NCBI RefSeq assembly: GCF_029542625.1
Contig: NZ_CP120733.1
Coordinates: 868,001 to 932,000, forward strand
DNA: 64,000 nucleotides
From: Tepidibacter hydrothermalis
GTDB taxonomy: Bacteria > Bacillota > Clostridia > Peptostreptococcales > Peptostreptococcaceae
Direction: 5' to 3'
The notes below the pieces were generated by a model that did not search any database, was not told where the DNA came from, and saw nothing but the letters and a program-made list of their open reading frames with translations. Shown here one piece after another: positions 28,415 to 38,089 of the stretch. Each line of letters opens with the position of its first letter. Positions within the stretch are counted from its first letter, which is position 1. Made by a program: the position numbers and the translations under genes.

Positions 28415-29422
28415 TTATTTACCTAAATTATCTACAGCATTTTGAGAAAATTCAGTAGTTACTATCTTATCGTATGGAGCTCTTTTATCTAGCTCACCAG
28501 CTAGATCTATTATATCCATTAAGTGATTTAAACTATCTTCTTTTAAAAGGGGAGTTTCTGACCAAGTATCTTGTGATTTATATCTATCAACAACTACAGT
28601 CAAATCTTCTATATCTGTTTCTGGAAATTCAGATGATATAGAGCGAGCTATTTCTTCTGAAGAGTGAGTTTTTAACCATTGTTGACTTTTATATATGGCA
28701 TTTGTAAATTTTTGAATTATATCTGAGTTATTTTCTATATAAGATTTCTTAGCGCTGTAACATGTATATGGAAGGTAACCAGATTCTTTACCTATAGAGG
28801 CTACTATATATCCTTTACCTTCTTTTTCTAAAGAAGAAGCTACTGGTTCAAATAGTGTTACGTAATCTCCTGTTCCGCTTGTGAATGCTCCGGCCATTAC
28901 ACCAAATTGTATATCTGTTCTTACATTAACATCTTTTTCTAAATTAAGTTTATTCTTTTTAAGAACATATTCAAGTGTCATTTCTGGAACTCCGCCTTTT
29001 CTTCCACCTAATATGCTTTTTCCTTTTAATTTATCAAATGTAAAGTTATCATCTTTTTCTCTTCCTATTAAAAAACTACCATCTCTTTGAGTTAGTTGAG
29101 CAAAGTTTATGGCATAATCTTCTTTTCCTTGATTATAGACATAAATAGAAGCCTCTGGACCCATAAGACCGATATCAGCTTCGTTTGAGAGAAGAGCTGC
29201 CATGGTTTTATCAGCACCTTTTGTGTTTATTATTTCAACATCTAAACCTTCTTCTTTAAAAAAGCCTTCTGAAAGAGCCACATACTGAGGAGCATAGAAT
29301 GTTGAATGAGTAACCTCTGCAAGTGTTATTTTAGTCAAATTATTATTTGAACAACCTACGGTAACTAGCATTAATATCATTATCGAGGATAATACTAGTG
29401 CCCAATTTTTGCGTATATTCAT
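28415..29422 (-). CDS. NMT1/ThiY-like ABC substrate-binding lipoprotein
   Basis: 335 residues. A lipoprotein signal peptide with lipobox VTVGC (Cys about 24) is followed by an NMT1/THI5-like (SsuA/TauA/ThiY) periplasmic-binding fold: THSTFYAPQYVALSEGFFKEEGLDVEI, GADKTMAALLSNEADIGLMGPE and KGKSILGGRKGGVPEMTLEY. Such proteins bind thiamine precursors, sulfonates, nitrate-like anions or other small ligands for an ABC importer. No permease or ATPase gene adjoins it in this window, so its partner must be encoded elsewhere. The minus-strand start follows AAGGGGTGAT. Confidence 0.88.
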   Translation of the reverse strand: MNIRKNWALVLSSIMILMLVTVGCSNNNLTKITLAEVTHSTFYAPQYVALSEGFFKEEGLDVEIINTKGADKTMAALLSNEADIGLMGPEASIYVYNQGKEDYAINFAQLTQRDGSFLIGREKDDNFTFDKLKGKSILGGRKGGVPEMTLEYVLKKNKLNLEKDVNVRTDIQFGVMAGAFTSGTGDYVTLFEPVASSLEKEGKGYIVASIGKESGYLPYTCYSAKKSYIENNSDIIQKFTNAIYKSQQWLKTHSSEEIARSISSEFPETDIEDLTVVVDRYKSQDTWSETPLLKEDSLNHLMDIIDLAGELDKRAPYDKIVTTEFSQNAVDNLGK

Positions 29423-29551
29423 AATATATCACCCCTTAATATAAGATTGGTTGTATTTTTAATATATTCATTATAAAAATAATAGTTACAAATAAAAAAA
29501 TTATAACGAAAGGGGATGAATATACATAGTATAATACGAAGGGGTGAGACT

Positions 29552-29917
29552 ATGTATAACTATTATTATATGAATTATTGTTATAATAAGGCTAAAAAAT
29601 CATATCCTGCAATATATCATGAAGTATATCCTTATGTATATGATTACTGTGAGAAATATGATTTAGAACAGAATCAAGATATGAATCCGTTTCCGAGTCA
29701 AAAGAAAATAGAAAAAATTGTTGATAATATATACGAAGCGTGTACCAAAAGTTGTTTATTTAGATATGAAGAAGATGAAGACGAAGACTTAACTAGAAAT
29801 AGAAGAAGATATGGAAGAGATATAATAACTATATTATTACTTAGAGAACTTTTAGATAGAAGAAGATATAGACCTCAAAGAAGAAGAAGGAGAAGAAGAA
29901 GACGCGATTATTACTAA
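29552..29917 (+). CDS. Small Tyr/Arg-rich protein of unknown function
   Basis: 121 residues. The start is set at ATG 29552, 6 bp after GGGGTGAG; a longer frame opens at 29516. The N-terminal part is rich in Tyr (YNYYYMNYCYNK), the middle is acidic (YEEDEDEDL), and the tail is an arginine tract of about nine Arg ending DYY. No family was recognised. Tyr-rich small proteins with basic tails occur among spore coat proteins, but nothing else here proves that. It has its own terminator. Confidence 0.6.
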   Translation: MYNYYYMNYCYNKAKKSYPAIYHEVYPYVYDYCEKYDLEQNQDMNPFPSQKKIEKIVDNIYEACTKSCLFRYEEDEDEDLTRNRRRYGRDIITILLLRELLDRRRYRPQRRRRRRRRRDYY

Positions 29918-29949
29918 AAACTTGGCGATTATACGCCAAGTTTTTTTTT
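29918..29949 (+). terminator. Intrinsic terminator after the Tyr/Arg-rich gene
   Basis: AACTTGGCG and CGCCAAGTT pair around ATTATA and end in nine T. Confidence 0.93.
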
Positions 29950-29992
29950 ATCTAGAGAATATTAATGTATAATGTAGTTAAGGAGGGATTTT

Positions 29993-30877
29993 ATGAGGAT
30001 TGGTATGAGAAACATAAAAACTGCAATAGCTGTGTCATTATCTGTTGCTATTTCTCGTTTTTTAAATATGGAATATCCTTTTTATGCAGCAATAGCCGCA
30101 ATTATATCTATGCAAACAACGATAGGGGAATCTTTCAAAGTCGGAAGAAATAGAATGCTTGGAACTATACTTGGGGCTATGGTAGGCGTTATATTCTATT
30201 TTATAAATCCAAGCAGTATAATTGCTATAGGGATAGGTATAACGGTAGTTATATATATGTGTAATCTATTTGGATGGAATAAGTCTGTGAGTATAGCTGG
30301 TATTGTATTTTGTGTAATTATGACTAATTTAGATGGGCGAGATCCTGTTTTTTACGGACTAAATAGAATAGTTGATACATTTATAGGTATTACAATTGCT
30401 GTTTTAGTCAATTATTTCATAAAACCTATAGTTGATTATAATAAGATAGAGGACGAGCTTATTATAATTAGAAGTGATTTAAACAAGTTATTACAGGATA
30501 AAGTTATTAATGGCTTGAATATTGATTTGAAAAATATTGAAGATAGTATAGCTAAAATTGAAAAGCTTATAAATAATATTCATATTAATTCTAAAAATGA
30601 ATTAGAAGTGAAAAGGTTTAAGTCAATAATAAAAAAGTATAATATAGCATGTATGCATTTGAGAATTATAGATGATATGGATGGAGTTTACACACTGAAT
30701 AATATCAATTATATGGAACTTGTTAATATATATGGTAGGTTTGATAGGACGAAATGTCAAAAGAACAGGGAAAATGACACTGTATACAATTATCATATGA
30801 GAAAAATAATCAAAAGCATTGACGGATATGATGAGGATGTAATATATTTTAATAGTGAAGTTAAAATACATAACTAG
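29993..30877 (+). CDS. FUSC / aromatic acid exporter-like membrane protein
   Basis: 294 residues. The N-terminal half (about 1-150) holds four to six helices with the ArAE_1/FUSC signature (RNIKTAIAVSLSVAISRFL, then YPFYAAIAAIISMQTTIGES, SFKVGRNRMLGTILGAMVG). The C-terminal half is a cytoplasmic helical domain. Substrates of the Gram-positive single-chain forms are not known; aromatic acid export is the family label. It starts at ATG after AAGGAGGG. An FMN-binding lipoprotein gene begins 12 bp after its stop and is probably in the same operon. Confidence 0.82.
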   Translation: MRIGMRNIKTAIAVSLSVAISRFLNMEYPFYAAIAAIISMQTTIGESFKVGRNRMLGTILGAMVGVIFYFINPSSIIAIGIGITVVIYMCNLFGWNKSVSIAGIVFCVIMTNLDGRDPVFYGLNRIVDTFIGITIAVLVNYFIKPIVDYNKIEDELIIIRSDLNKLLQDKVINGLNIDLKNIEDSIAKIEKLINNIHINSKNELEVKRFKSIIKKYNIACMHLRIIDDMDGVYTLNNINYMELVNIYGRFDRTKCQKNRENDTVYNYHMRKIIKSIDGYDEDVIYFNSEVKIHN

Positions 30878-30889
30878 GGAGTGATTATT

Positions 30890-31300
30890 ATGAAAAAAAT
30901 AGCTTGCATTGTGGCTTTAGGGTTAAGTGTGATTACATTTGCTGGATGTGCTAAAGATAGCGATGTAGAAAGTACATATAAAAATGGTGTTTATGAAGCT
31001 TCAGCAGATAAATGGGAATATGGAAGTGAAAAGGCTATTGTAACTATTCAAGATGATAAGATAAAAGATATAGATTTAAAAAGGTTAGATACAGATGGAA
31101 ATGAAGTAGATTATAATATGTGGACTGGACAAGAAGTGGATGGAAATGTATTCCCAAACTTAAAAGAATATAGAACTAGCATGAAAGATGAAATGATTGA
31201 AAAGCAAACATATGAGGTTGATTCTATTGCTGGAGCTACAGTGACTACTGATAACTGGAAGATAGCAGTTCAAAGGGCTTTAGAAGAGGCTAAAAATTAA
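30890..31300 (+). CDS. FMN-binding-domain lipoprotein
   Basis: 136 residues. A lipoprotein signal (MKKIACIVALGLSVITFAGC) is followed by one FMN_bind domain whose end carries DSIAGATVTTDNWK. The Thr of the (S/G)AT-type motif is the residue to which ApbE attaches FMN in NqrC/RnfG-like proteins. It is expected on the outer face of the membrane, possibly in extracellular electron transfer or as a redox carrier. The ATG at 30890 follows AGGGAGTG; GTG 30881 lies within that ribosome site. No other redox gene adjoins it. Confidence 0.88.
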   Translation: MKKIACIVALGLSVITFAGCAKDSDVESTYKNGVYEASADKWEYGSEKAIVTIQDDKIKDIDLKRLDTDGNEVDYNMWTGQEVDGNVFPNLKEYRTSMKDEMIEKQTYEVDSIAGATVTTDNWKIAVQRALEEAKN

Positions 31301-31337
31301 TGCTATATAAGGTTATAACCTTATATAGCATTAATTT
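31294..31337. terminator. Shared bidirectional terminator between convergent genes
   Basis: AAATTAATGCTATATAAGG and its complement pair around a 4-6-nt centre. The palindrome contains the stop codons of both the FMN-binding gene and the LysM/HEAT gene. Confidence 0.85.
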
Positions 31338-32211
31338 CATTAAATCCAACTCTAGGCAAATAACCATCTTGACCTGTAGTGAAGAATCTAACTCTATCGT
31401 ATAATTGAGTTTCTCCAAATACATTTTTTTCATTTGTAGGGCTTGGGATTGACCAATTTAAAGACATTATAGGGCTTCCAGCGGGAACTGCAAATGAACT
31501 AGAATTTAAATCTGGGCTATCGTATATTCTACTTTCTGTTGTTGTAACATGCATTCTTTTTGAATGGTCTGTTACAAGACCTATTCTAAGTAATGCCCAC
31601 CCAGCTGCATTTGAGATTAATTCATTTTCATTATTTACTAATTTTCTGAGTTCGCTTATTACCTTGGTGTTGTTAGAACCTATTCGCCCAAGACTCACTA
31701 TAGAGTAGTATTTAACGATATCACAAGGATTATTTAATAGTTCTATTAGATAAGGTATAGATTGTTGGCCTAAAGCTTGCCATACAAAAGAGCCGTTATA
31801 GTATATATTATGAACTTGATCTTCTGATAATTCATCGCATTTGTTATTTCCTGTATCTTCCCATAATTTACTTAATTCATCTGGACTTTGAAGGTAATTA
31901 CCTATAAGAATTTCATAACCTGTAGGAATCATATTAGGATTCAATCTATTCATATAAACTAGATTGTTAACTGTGGTGTTAAATTCTTTAGATAAACATA
32001 AAAAAGTATCTCTGAATTGAACTATATAATAAGGTGGTTGACCTTGTGATTTTGGCAGGTCTACATCTGAATCAGGGATTATTAGTGGTGTGTTAGGTGT
32101 TAGATAATCGGGATCGCAAATTACATTAGCTTTAATTATAGATTGCTCAGATACATTGAATCTATTTGCTATTTTTTGAAGTGTATCAAATCTTTTTACG
32201 TAATAAAGCAT
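31321..32211 (-). CDS. LysM and HEAT-repeat protein
   Basis: 296 residues with no signal peptide. Two N-terminal LysM modules (about 1-48, YVKRFDTLQKIANRFNVSEQ; about 60-107, YIVQFRDTFLCLSKEFNTTV) suggest binding to peptidoglycan or spore cortex. Residues about 140-205 form one or two HEAT repeats (IVKYYSIVSLGRIGSN, ELISNAAGWALLRIGL). The C-terminal 80 residues look like an SH3-like beta module (TESRIYDSPDLNSSSFAVPA). LysM proteins without signal peptides are common in spore-associated proteins of Clostridia; a spore role is inference. Ribosome site AAAGGAGA on the minus strand. Confidence 0.8.
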   Translation of the reverse strand: MLYYVKRFDTLQKIANRFNVSEQSIIKANVICDPDYLTPNTPLIIPDSDVDLPKSQGQPPYYIVQFRDTFLCLSKEFNTTVNNLVYMNRLNPNMIPTGYEILIGNYLQSPDELSKLWEDTGNNKCDELSEDQVHNIYYNGSFVWQALGQQSIPYLIELLNNPCDIVKYYSIVSLGRIGSNNTKVISELRKLVNNENELISNAAGWALLRIGLVTDHSKRMHVTTTESRIYDSPDLNSSSFAVPAGSPIMSLNWSIPSPTNEKNVFGETQLYDRVRFFTTGQDGYLPRVGFNEINAI

Positions 32212-32369
32212 ATTTTTATCTCCTTTCCAATTTGGATATAATCTATATTATTCAGGTTGAAAAAATGTGGTTCCACAAATAACATAATTTTCAATAAATT
32301 TTTAATTTTAAAATCGTGTAATTTCAACAAACTTGAATAAATATTTAATTAAATGATATAATAATGATG

Positions 32370-32397
32370 TTGACAAAATTTCAAAAAAATATATAAT
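32370..32397 (+). promoter_or_regulatory. Promoter of the T-box-valS transcription unit
   Basis: Consensus TTGACA (32370-32375) and TATAAT (32392-32397) with a 16-bp spacer, just upstream of the T-box leader. Confidence 0.75.
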
Positions 32398-32431
32398 ATA
32401 CTAAAATGATTAAGTTAAATATATATAAGCT

Positions 32432-32655
32432 GTGAAAAAGAGGAGTACAAAAGTTTCGCCGTTAGAGAGAGAGACCCTTGGCTGAAAGGTTTTTTAGGAA
32501 TGAGCTTTTGGAAGGTAGCTTTGGAGCTTCTAGATTGAACTAATAGTAGATCTAGACGGCATATCGTCGTTAATAAGAATGAGAGTCAGATTTATTCTGA
32601 AAATAAGGTGGTACCGCGAGCTTTTCGTCCTTTTAAGGATGAAAGGCTCTTTTTT
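32432..32655 (+). ncRNA. T-box leader riboswitch of valS
   Basis: The leader holds the T-box sequence AAGGTGGTACCGCG at 32605-32618 and the terminator GAGCTTTTCGTCC...GGATGAAAGGCTC followed by six T at 32618-32655. The upstream stem I region includes AGAGGAGTA and a GGTAGC segment near 32515 where GTA could be the valine specifier codon; that placement is tentative. Uncharged tRNA-Val would stabilise the antiterminator and switch on valS. Confidence 0.95.
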
Positions 32656-32696
32656 ATTTATAGATAATTAATACTTTAAATATAGGAGGCTTTAAT

Positions 32697-35363
32697 ATGG
32701 AAATCAAAAATTTACCTAAAAATTACGATCCTAAAGAGTTTGAGGAAAGACTTTATAGTGGTTGGTTAGAGAAAGGATATTTCAAAGGAGAAGTTGATGA
32801 GACTAAGAAATCTTACTCAATAATGCTTCCTCCACCTAATATAACAGGACAACTACATATGGGACATGCACTTGACCATACACTTCAAGATATACTTGTT
32901 AGATGGAAGAGAATGGATGGTTATGCTACTTTATGGCAACCTGGAACTGACCATGCAAGTATTGCCACAGAGGTTAAGGTTGTTGAAAAAATAAAAAAAG
33001 ATGAAGGCAAAAGTAAGTATGAGATAGGAAGAGAAGGGTTCTTAGAAAGAGCCTGGGAATGGAGAAATATATACGGAAGAAGAATAGTTGAGCAAATGCA
33101 AAAGCTTGGAGATTCTTGTGACTGGGAAAAAGAAAGATTTACTATGGATGAGGGATGCAATAAAGCTGTCACTGAATTTTTTGTTAAATTATACAATGAT
33201 GGTCATATATATAGAGGAAATAGAATAATAAACTGGTGCCCTGATTGTAAAACATCTTTATCAGACGCAGAGGTTGAGCATGAAGAGCATGGAGGACATT
33301 TCTATCATGTTAAATACCAAGTTAAGGATTCTGATAAGTTATTAGAAATAGCAACTACAAGACCAGAAACTATACTTGGAGATACTGCTGTTGCGGTTAA
33401 TCCAGAAGATGAAAGATACAAGGATTTAGTAGGAAAAAATCTTATATTACCTTTAGTAGGAAGAGAAATTCCTATAATTGCAGATGATTATGTTGAAATG
33501 GAATTTGGAACAGGAGCTGTTAAGATAACTCCAGCGCATGACCCTAATGACTTTGAAATTGGAGAAAGACATAATCTTGAAAAAATAGTAGTTATGAATG
33601 AAGACGGAACTATGAACTCTAAAGCTGGTAAATATGAAGGTATGGACAGATATGAGTGTAGAAAAGTTCTTGTTGAAGATTTAGATAAAGAAGGCTACTT
33701 AGTTCATATAAAAGAGCATACTCACAATGTAGGACATTGTTATAGATGTAATACAATAATTGAACCTATGGTATCAAAGCAATGGTTTGTTAAGATGGAC
33801 GAGCTTGCAGGACCTGCAATAGATGCTGTTAAGAGTGGACAGATAAAACTTGTTCCAGAAAGATTTAACAAAATTTATTATCACTGGTTAGAGAATATAA
33901 GAGATTGGTGTATATCAAGACAATTATGGTGGGGACATAGAATACCAGCTTATTATTGTCAAGATTGTGAAGAGGCTATTGTTTCAAAAGAAGCACCTGA
34001 TAAGTGTCCTAAGTGTAACTCTACTAACTTAAAGCAAGATGAAGATGTACTAGATACTTGGTTTTCATCAGCTTTATGGCCTTTCTCTACACTTGGATGG
34101 CCTAACAAGACTAAGGAACTAGATTTCTTCTATAAGACTGATGTTTTAGTTACAGGATACGATATTATATTCTTCTGGGTTATAAGAATGGTATTCTCAG
34201 GACTTTACTGTATGGATGAAATTCCATTTAAGCATGTTTTAATACATGGACTTGTTAGGGATTCTGAAGGAAGAAAGATGAGTAAATCTTTAGGAAATGG
34301 AATAGATCCACTTGAAGTAATAGAGAAGTATGGAGCTGATGCATTAAGATTCACTCTTGCTACTGGAAATACTCCTGGAAATGATATGAGATTCTATATG
34401 GAAAGAGTAGAATCAGCTAGAAACTTTGCTAATAAGCTTTGGAATGCATCAAGATTTGTATTTATGAACTTAAGTGAAGATTTAGTAGAAGGTTTAAATA
34501 GAGAATCTGTTGAGAAAGATTTAACTCTTGCAGATAAGTGGGTTATATCAAGAGTTAACGAATTAGCTAAAGAAGTAACTGATAATATGGAAAAATTTGA
34601 ACTTGGAATGGCTATTCAAAAGGTTTATGATTTCACATGGTCAGAGTACTGTGACTGGTATATAGAAATGGTTAAACCGAGACTTTATGGAGAAGATTTA
34701 GCTGCTAAAAAATCTGCTTTATACACTTTAACTTATGTACTTGAAAATGTATTAAAGCTTCTTCATCCATACATGCCATTTATAACTGAGGAGATATATC
34801 AATATTTACCGACTGTAGATGGAAGTATAGTTTTAGCTTCTTGGCCTAAATATAAAGAAGAAGACAGTATGAAGGAAGAAGAAGAAAAAATGAGCTTAAT
34901 AATGGAAGCTATAAGAAATGTAAGAAATATAAGAGCTGAAATGAATGTTATACCTTCTAAAAAAGCTAAGCTTATGATAGTTGCATCTAATGATAAAATA
35001 GCTACTATAGAAGAAGGAAAAGAATACTTTAAGACTTTAGCATCTGCATCAGAAGTTGAAATACTAAAAGATAAAGTTGGAATTCCTGAAGATGCTATGT
35101 CGACTGTAATAGAAGGAGCTCAAATTTATATACCTCTTGATGAATTAGTTGATTTTGAAAAAGAAATAGAAAGACTTCAAAAAGAAAAATCAAAGATTGA
35201 AGGGGAATTAAAAAGAGTATCTGGAAAATTATCTAATCAAGGTTTCTTAGCTAAAGCACCAGAAGCTTTAATAGAAGAAGAAAAAGCTAAGAAAGATAAG
35301 TATGAAGAAATGATGAAAACTGTAGTTGAAAGATTGGAAAACTTACAGGGTAAATTAAAATAG
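32697..35363 (+). CDS. valS: Valyl-tRNA synthetase
   Basis: 888 residues, the normal bacterial length. It charges tRNA-Val. Class I motifs are [18 protein letters not shown] (HIGH variant) and KMSKS at residues 527-531. The CP1 editing domain lies between ([17 protein letters not shown]). Zinc-type cysteines are seen in HCYRCNTI and in CQDCEEA...CPKCNS. The C-terminal coiled-coil arm ([19 protein letters not shown]) is typical of ValRS. It starts after AGGAGGC and is controlled by the T-box leader upstream. A terminator follows, and folC is next on the same strand. Confidence 0.99.
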   Translation: MEIKNLPKNYDPKEFEERLYSGWLEKGYFKGEVDETKKSYSIMLPPPNITGQLHMGHALDHTLQDILVRWKRMDGYATLWQPGTDHASIATEVKVVEKIKKDEGKSKYEIGREGFLERAWEWRNIYGRRIVEQMQKLGDSCDWEKERFTMDEGCNKAVTEFFVKLYNDGHIYRGNRIINWCPDCKTSLSDAEVEHEEHGGHFYHVKYQVKDSDKLLEIATTRPETILGDTAVAVNPEDERYKDLVGKNLILPLVGREIPIIADDYVEMEFGTGAVKITPAHDPNDFEIGERHNLEKIVVMNEDGTMNSKAGKYEGMDRYECRKVLVEDLDKEGYLVHIKEHTHNVGHCYRCNTIIEPMVSKQWFVKMDELAGPAIDAVKSGQIKLVPERFNKIYYHWLENIRDWCISRQLWWGHRIPAYYCQDCEEAIVSKEAPDKCPKCNSTNLKQDEDVLDTWFSSALWPFSTLGWPNKTKELDFFYKTDVLVTGYDIIFFWVIRMVFSGLYCMDEIPFKHVLIHGLVRDSEGRKMSKSLGNGIDPLEVIEKYGADALRFTLATGNTPGNDMRFYMERVESARNFANKLWNASRFVFMNLSEDLVEGLNRESVEKDLTLADKWVISRVNELAKEVTDNMEKFELGMAIQKVYDFTWSEYCDWYIEMVKPRLYGEDLAAKKSALYTLTYVLENVLKLLHPYMPFITEEIYQYLPTVDGSIVLASWPKYKEEDSMKEEEEKMSLIMEAIRNVRNIRAEMNVIPSKKAKLMIVASNDKIATIEEGKEYFKTLASASEVEILKDKVGIPEDAMSTVIEGAQIYIPLDELVDFEKEIERLQKEKSKIEGELKRVSGKLSNQGFLAKAPEALIEEEKAKKDKYEEMMKTVVERLENLQGKLK

Positions 35364-35375
35364 GGTTTATTAAAA

Positions 35376-35413
35376 AATATCCAAGTTCATTTTGAGCTTG
35401 GATATTTATTTTG
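35376..35413 (+). terminator. Intrinsic terminator after valS
   Basis: AAATATCCAAG and CTTGGATATTT pair around TTCATTTTGAG and lead into ATTTTG; the T tail is weak, so read-through into folC is possible. Confidence 0.75.
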
Positions 35414-35486
35414 TATAAAAAAATAGAACAACTAAAGTATAATAAATGGTATACTAAAAGAAAAAAGTTGGGAATGGGGGATTTAG

Positions 35487-36788
35487 ATGAATTATAACGA
35501 AGCACTAGAATACATACATGGTACTTATAAGTTTGGAAGGGTATTAGGTCTTGATAATATAACTAAGCTTTTAAGCTTGCTTGATAATCCTCAGGATGAT
35601 TTGAATATAATCCATGTTGCTGGAACGAATGGAAAAGGATCTACTTGTTCATTTATAAATTCTATGCTTATTAGTGGGGGCTATAAGGTTGGGTTATATA
35701 CTTCTCCTTATTTAGAATCTTTTACTGAAAGGATAAGAATTAACTCTGAAAATATAGAAGAAGAAGAGCTAGCAAGGGTTACTAATATAGTGAAAACTAA
35801 GGTTGATGATATGGTTGAAAGCGGATTTAATCATCCTACTGAATTTGAAATAGTAACTGCTATAGCTTTTTATTATTATAAAGAACAAAATGTAGACTTT
35901 GTTGTACTAGAAGTTGGAATGGGTGGACGATTTGATGCTACAAATGTTATTAAAAAGCCGTTAATAAATGTTATAACTCCTATTAGTATAGATCATACTG
36001 ATTATTTAGGTGATACTTTGGAAAAAATCGCTTATGAAAAAGGTGGAATAATAAAAGATAATTGTGAAGTTATTATGTATCCTCAAAGTAAAGAGGCTGA
36101 ATCTGTTATAAAAAATATAGTTAATGAGAAAAACTGTACACTTACTATAGCTAATATACAAGATAAAGAGATTACTAAGATGGATGTTTTGGGACAGGTT
36201 TTTAATTGTAAGGTTAAAGATGATGTGTATGATAACTTAGAAATACAGTTGATAGGAAAACATCAAGTTAACAATGCAATAGTTGCCATTAATGTAATTA
36301 AAATATTGAATGATAAATACGATTTTGAAATAAGTGATCAGAGCATTTATGAAGGTATTAAAAATACTAAGTGGGCTGGTAGGATTGAGGTTTTAGGAAA
36401 AAATCCTTTATTTATAATTGATGGAGCTCATAATGAAGATGGAGTTAAATCTTTATGTAATACAATAGATGCTTATATGGGAGATAGAGATATAACTTTG
36501 GTATTGGGTATGCTAAAAGATAAGGATGTAAGAACTGTTTGTGAGATATTAATACCTAGATGTAAAAATGTAATTACAACAAAACCAAATAATCCTAGGG
36601 CTATGAAATCGGATGAGTTAAAAGCAATAGTAAATAGTTTGAATAAAGAGTGTACAAGTTGTGATGATATAGAAAAAGCTGTGGAATTAGCTACCCAAAA
36701 AACTAATGAGAATTCAGTTATAATATGTGCAGGATCATTATATATGATAGGAGATATTAGAAGTATAGTTAAAAAAGGTGATTTTTAA
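35487..36788 (+). CDS. folC: Bifunctional folylpolyglutamate synthase / dihydrofolate synthase
   Basis: 433 residues, Mur-ligase fold. It adds glutamate to folates. The ATP-binding P-loop is VAGTNGKGSTCSF (residues about 44-56); further motifs are VLEVGMGGRFDATN, ISIDHTDYLGDTLEKIA and the C-terminal FIIDGAHNEDGV. It follows valS, a gene order common in Firmicutes. It starts after TTGGGAATGGGGG, and the stop lies inside a short terminator hairpin. Confidence 0.97.
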   Translation: MNYNEALEYIHGTYKFGRVLGLDNITKLLSLLDNPQDDLNIIHVAGTNGKGSTCSFINSMLISGGYKVGLYTSPYLESFTERIRINSENIEEEELARVTNIVKTKVDDMVESGFNHPTEFEIVTAIAFYYYKEQNVDFVVLEVGMGGRFDATNVIKKPLINVITPISIDHTDYLGDTLEKIAYEKGGIIKDNCEVIMYPQSKEAESVIKNIVNEKNCTLTIANIQDKEITKMDVLGQVFNCKVKDDVYDNLEIQLIGKHQVNNAIVAINVIKILNDKYDFEISDQSIYEGIKNTKWAGRIEVLGKNPLFIIDGAHNEDGVKSLCNTIDAYMGDRDITLVLGMLKDKDVRTVCEILIPRCKNVITTKPNNPRAMKSDELKAIVNSLNKECTSCDDIEKAVELATQKTNENSVIICAGSLYMIGDIRSIVKKGDF

Positions 36789-36800
36789 TCACCTTTTTTT
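36771..36800 (+). terminator. Intrinsic terminator overlapping the folC stop
   Basis: AAAAAAGGTGAT and ATCACCTTTTTTT pair around a 4-nt TTTA loop. It can act on both strands and so also serves the convergent TSCPD gene. Confidence 0.85.
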
Positions 36801-36801
36801 A

Positions 36802-37059
36802 TTATTGTTCGTTTCTCTTTTTTTTATATAGTTCTAAAGCTTTAGTGAATTGATCAGGGCATGAAGTTGATTTTACTCCACAAGGGATCCCTTTTAATTT
36901 TTCAATTACTTCATCTACTGTTGAACCTTCTACAAGAGATTTAATTCCGATTAAATTTCCTGGACATCCTCCTACGAACTCTACTGATTTGATTATATCG
37001 TCTTCTATTTCGAATCTTATTTCTTTAGAACAAACCCCAGAAGTTTTAAAAACGTACAT
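36802..37059 (-). CDS. TSCPD-domain protein (TIGR03905 type)
   Basis: 85 residues. The TSCPD signature is present as TSCPDQFTKAL near the C-terminus, with additional conserved cysteines in SGVCSKEI, GGCPGNL and IPCGVK, which suggests metal or iron-sulfur binding. The same domain occurs at the C-terminus of class II vitamin B12-dependent ribonucleotide reductases and as free-standing small proteins of unknown function in anaerobes. Minus-strand start after AAGGAGGA. Monocistronic. Confidence 0.88.
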   Translation of the reverse strand: MYVFKTSGVCSKEIRFEIEDDIIKSVEFVGGCPGNLIGIKSLVEGSTVDEVIEKLKGIPCGVKSTSCPDQFTKALELYKKKRNEQ

Positions 37060-37211
37060 ATATAGTCCTCCTTGTCATCTAATAACTATACCCTACTATA
37101 GTATATGATATAAAAAAAGTCAATGAAAATGTATCACAATACTGTAAATCATAATATATTATTATAGTATAAATAGTTTGGTAAAATGTGAATGAAAGGG
37201 GGGGATATAAT

Positions 37212-38078
37212 TTGAAAATATATGTTTCTAATTTTGGGTCAAATAGTATATCTATTATAAATGAAAAGTTAGAAGTTGAAGATAAAATATGCTTAGATGA
37301 AAACATGTATATTCATCATTTCTGTATTGATGAAAATGATGAAAAAATATATATTCCAAGTGGAATTAATGGTATATTATATGTTATTAATATAAAGGAT
37401 AAGTCTGTTATAGATTCTATTTCTATAGGTGGGAATCTAAGTCAGATTGTAATGAACTGTAATAAAGAACTTTATATAGCAAATGAAGATTCTAATAGTA
37501 TATATATAGTAGATGTTAAAAATAACAATCCTGTAGGTCTTATTTGTGTAGACAGTATGCCTCATGGAATAATTATTGATAAAGAGCAAAAAAAATTATA
37601 CGTTCCATGTTTGGGTTCGTTAGTTGTAATAGATATTACAACTAAGAGTATTGAAAAAAAAATAAAATTAAATCTGGCGCCATGGCATCTAAATATAAAT
37701 AAAGAAGAAAATATAATATATATAGTGACTAAAAATGGAAGTATTATATTAGTAGATAGATTTACATTTGAAATATTAGATGTGCTGAGCGGATTTAAAT
37801 TTCCTGTAGAAATAAGCCTTAATTATTTAAAAAAAGAGATGTATGTAACTGATTTTTGCAATAAAAGTATAGAAGTATTAAACTATAAAACTAATGAAAA
37901 TATAAAAAGTATTGATATAGATGGGAGACCTTTGGGCATGGATGTATCTAATGATGAAAGTAAGTTATTTGTATCGGATGTAAAAAATAACCTTATAAAA
38001 GTATTTGATACTAAGTCCTTAGAAATAATAAAAAGTATAGATGCAGATAAAGAGCCTACTACTATAATATGTAGATAG
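37212..38078 (+). CDS. YVTN-type beta-propeller repeat protein
   Basis: About 288 residues, all beta. Repeats of 40-42 residues with the pattern (L/I)YIxxxxxNSIxIVDxxxxxxxxxIxVxxxPHGIxID are visible at about 1, 43, 85, 125, 165, 205 and 245, giving seven blades. No signal peptide. The family is a general binding scaffold and no ligand can be proposed. TTG 37212 is chosen because the AAAGGGGGGG ribosome site sits 8 bp upstream of it and inside the longer frame that opens at ATG 37188. Confidence 0.8.
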   Translation: MKIYVSNFGSNSISIINEKLEVEDKICLDENMYIHHFCIDENDEKIYIPSGINGILYVINIKDKSVIDSISIGGNLSQIVMNCNKELYIANEDSNSIYIVDVKNNNPVGLICVDSMPHGIIIDKEQKKLYVPCLGSLVVIDITTKSIEKKIKLNLAPWHLNINKEENIIYIVTKNGSIILVDRFTFEILDVLSGFKFPVEISLNYLKKEMYVTDFCNKSIEVLNYKTNENIKSIDIDGRPLGMDVSNDESKLFVSDVKNNLIKVFDTKSLEIIKSIDADKEPTTIICR

Positions 38079-38089
38079 GCTCTTTTTTT
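38050..38089 (+). terminator. Intrinsic terminator after the beta-propeller gene
   Basis: AAAGAGCCTA pairs with TAGGCTCTTTTTTT across the end of the coding frame; the stop codon lies in the 3' arm. Confidence 0.8.
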
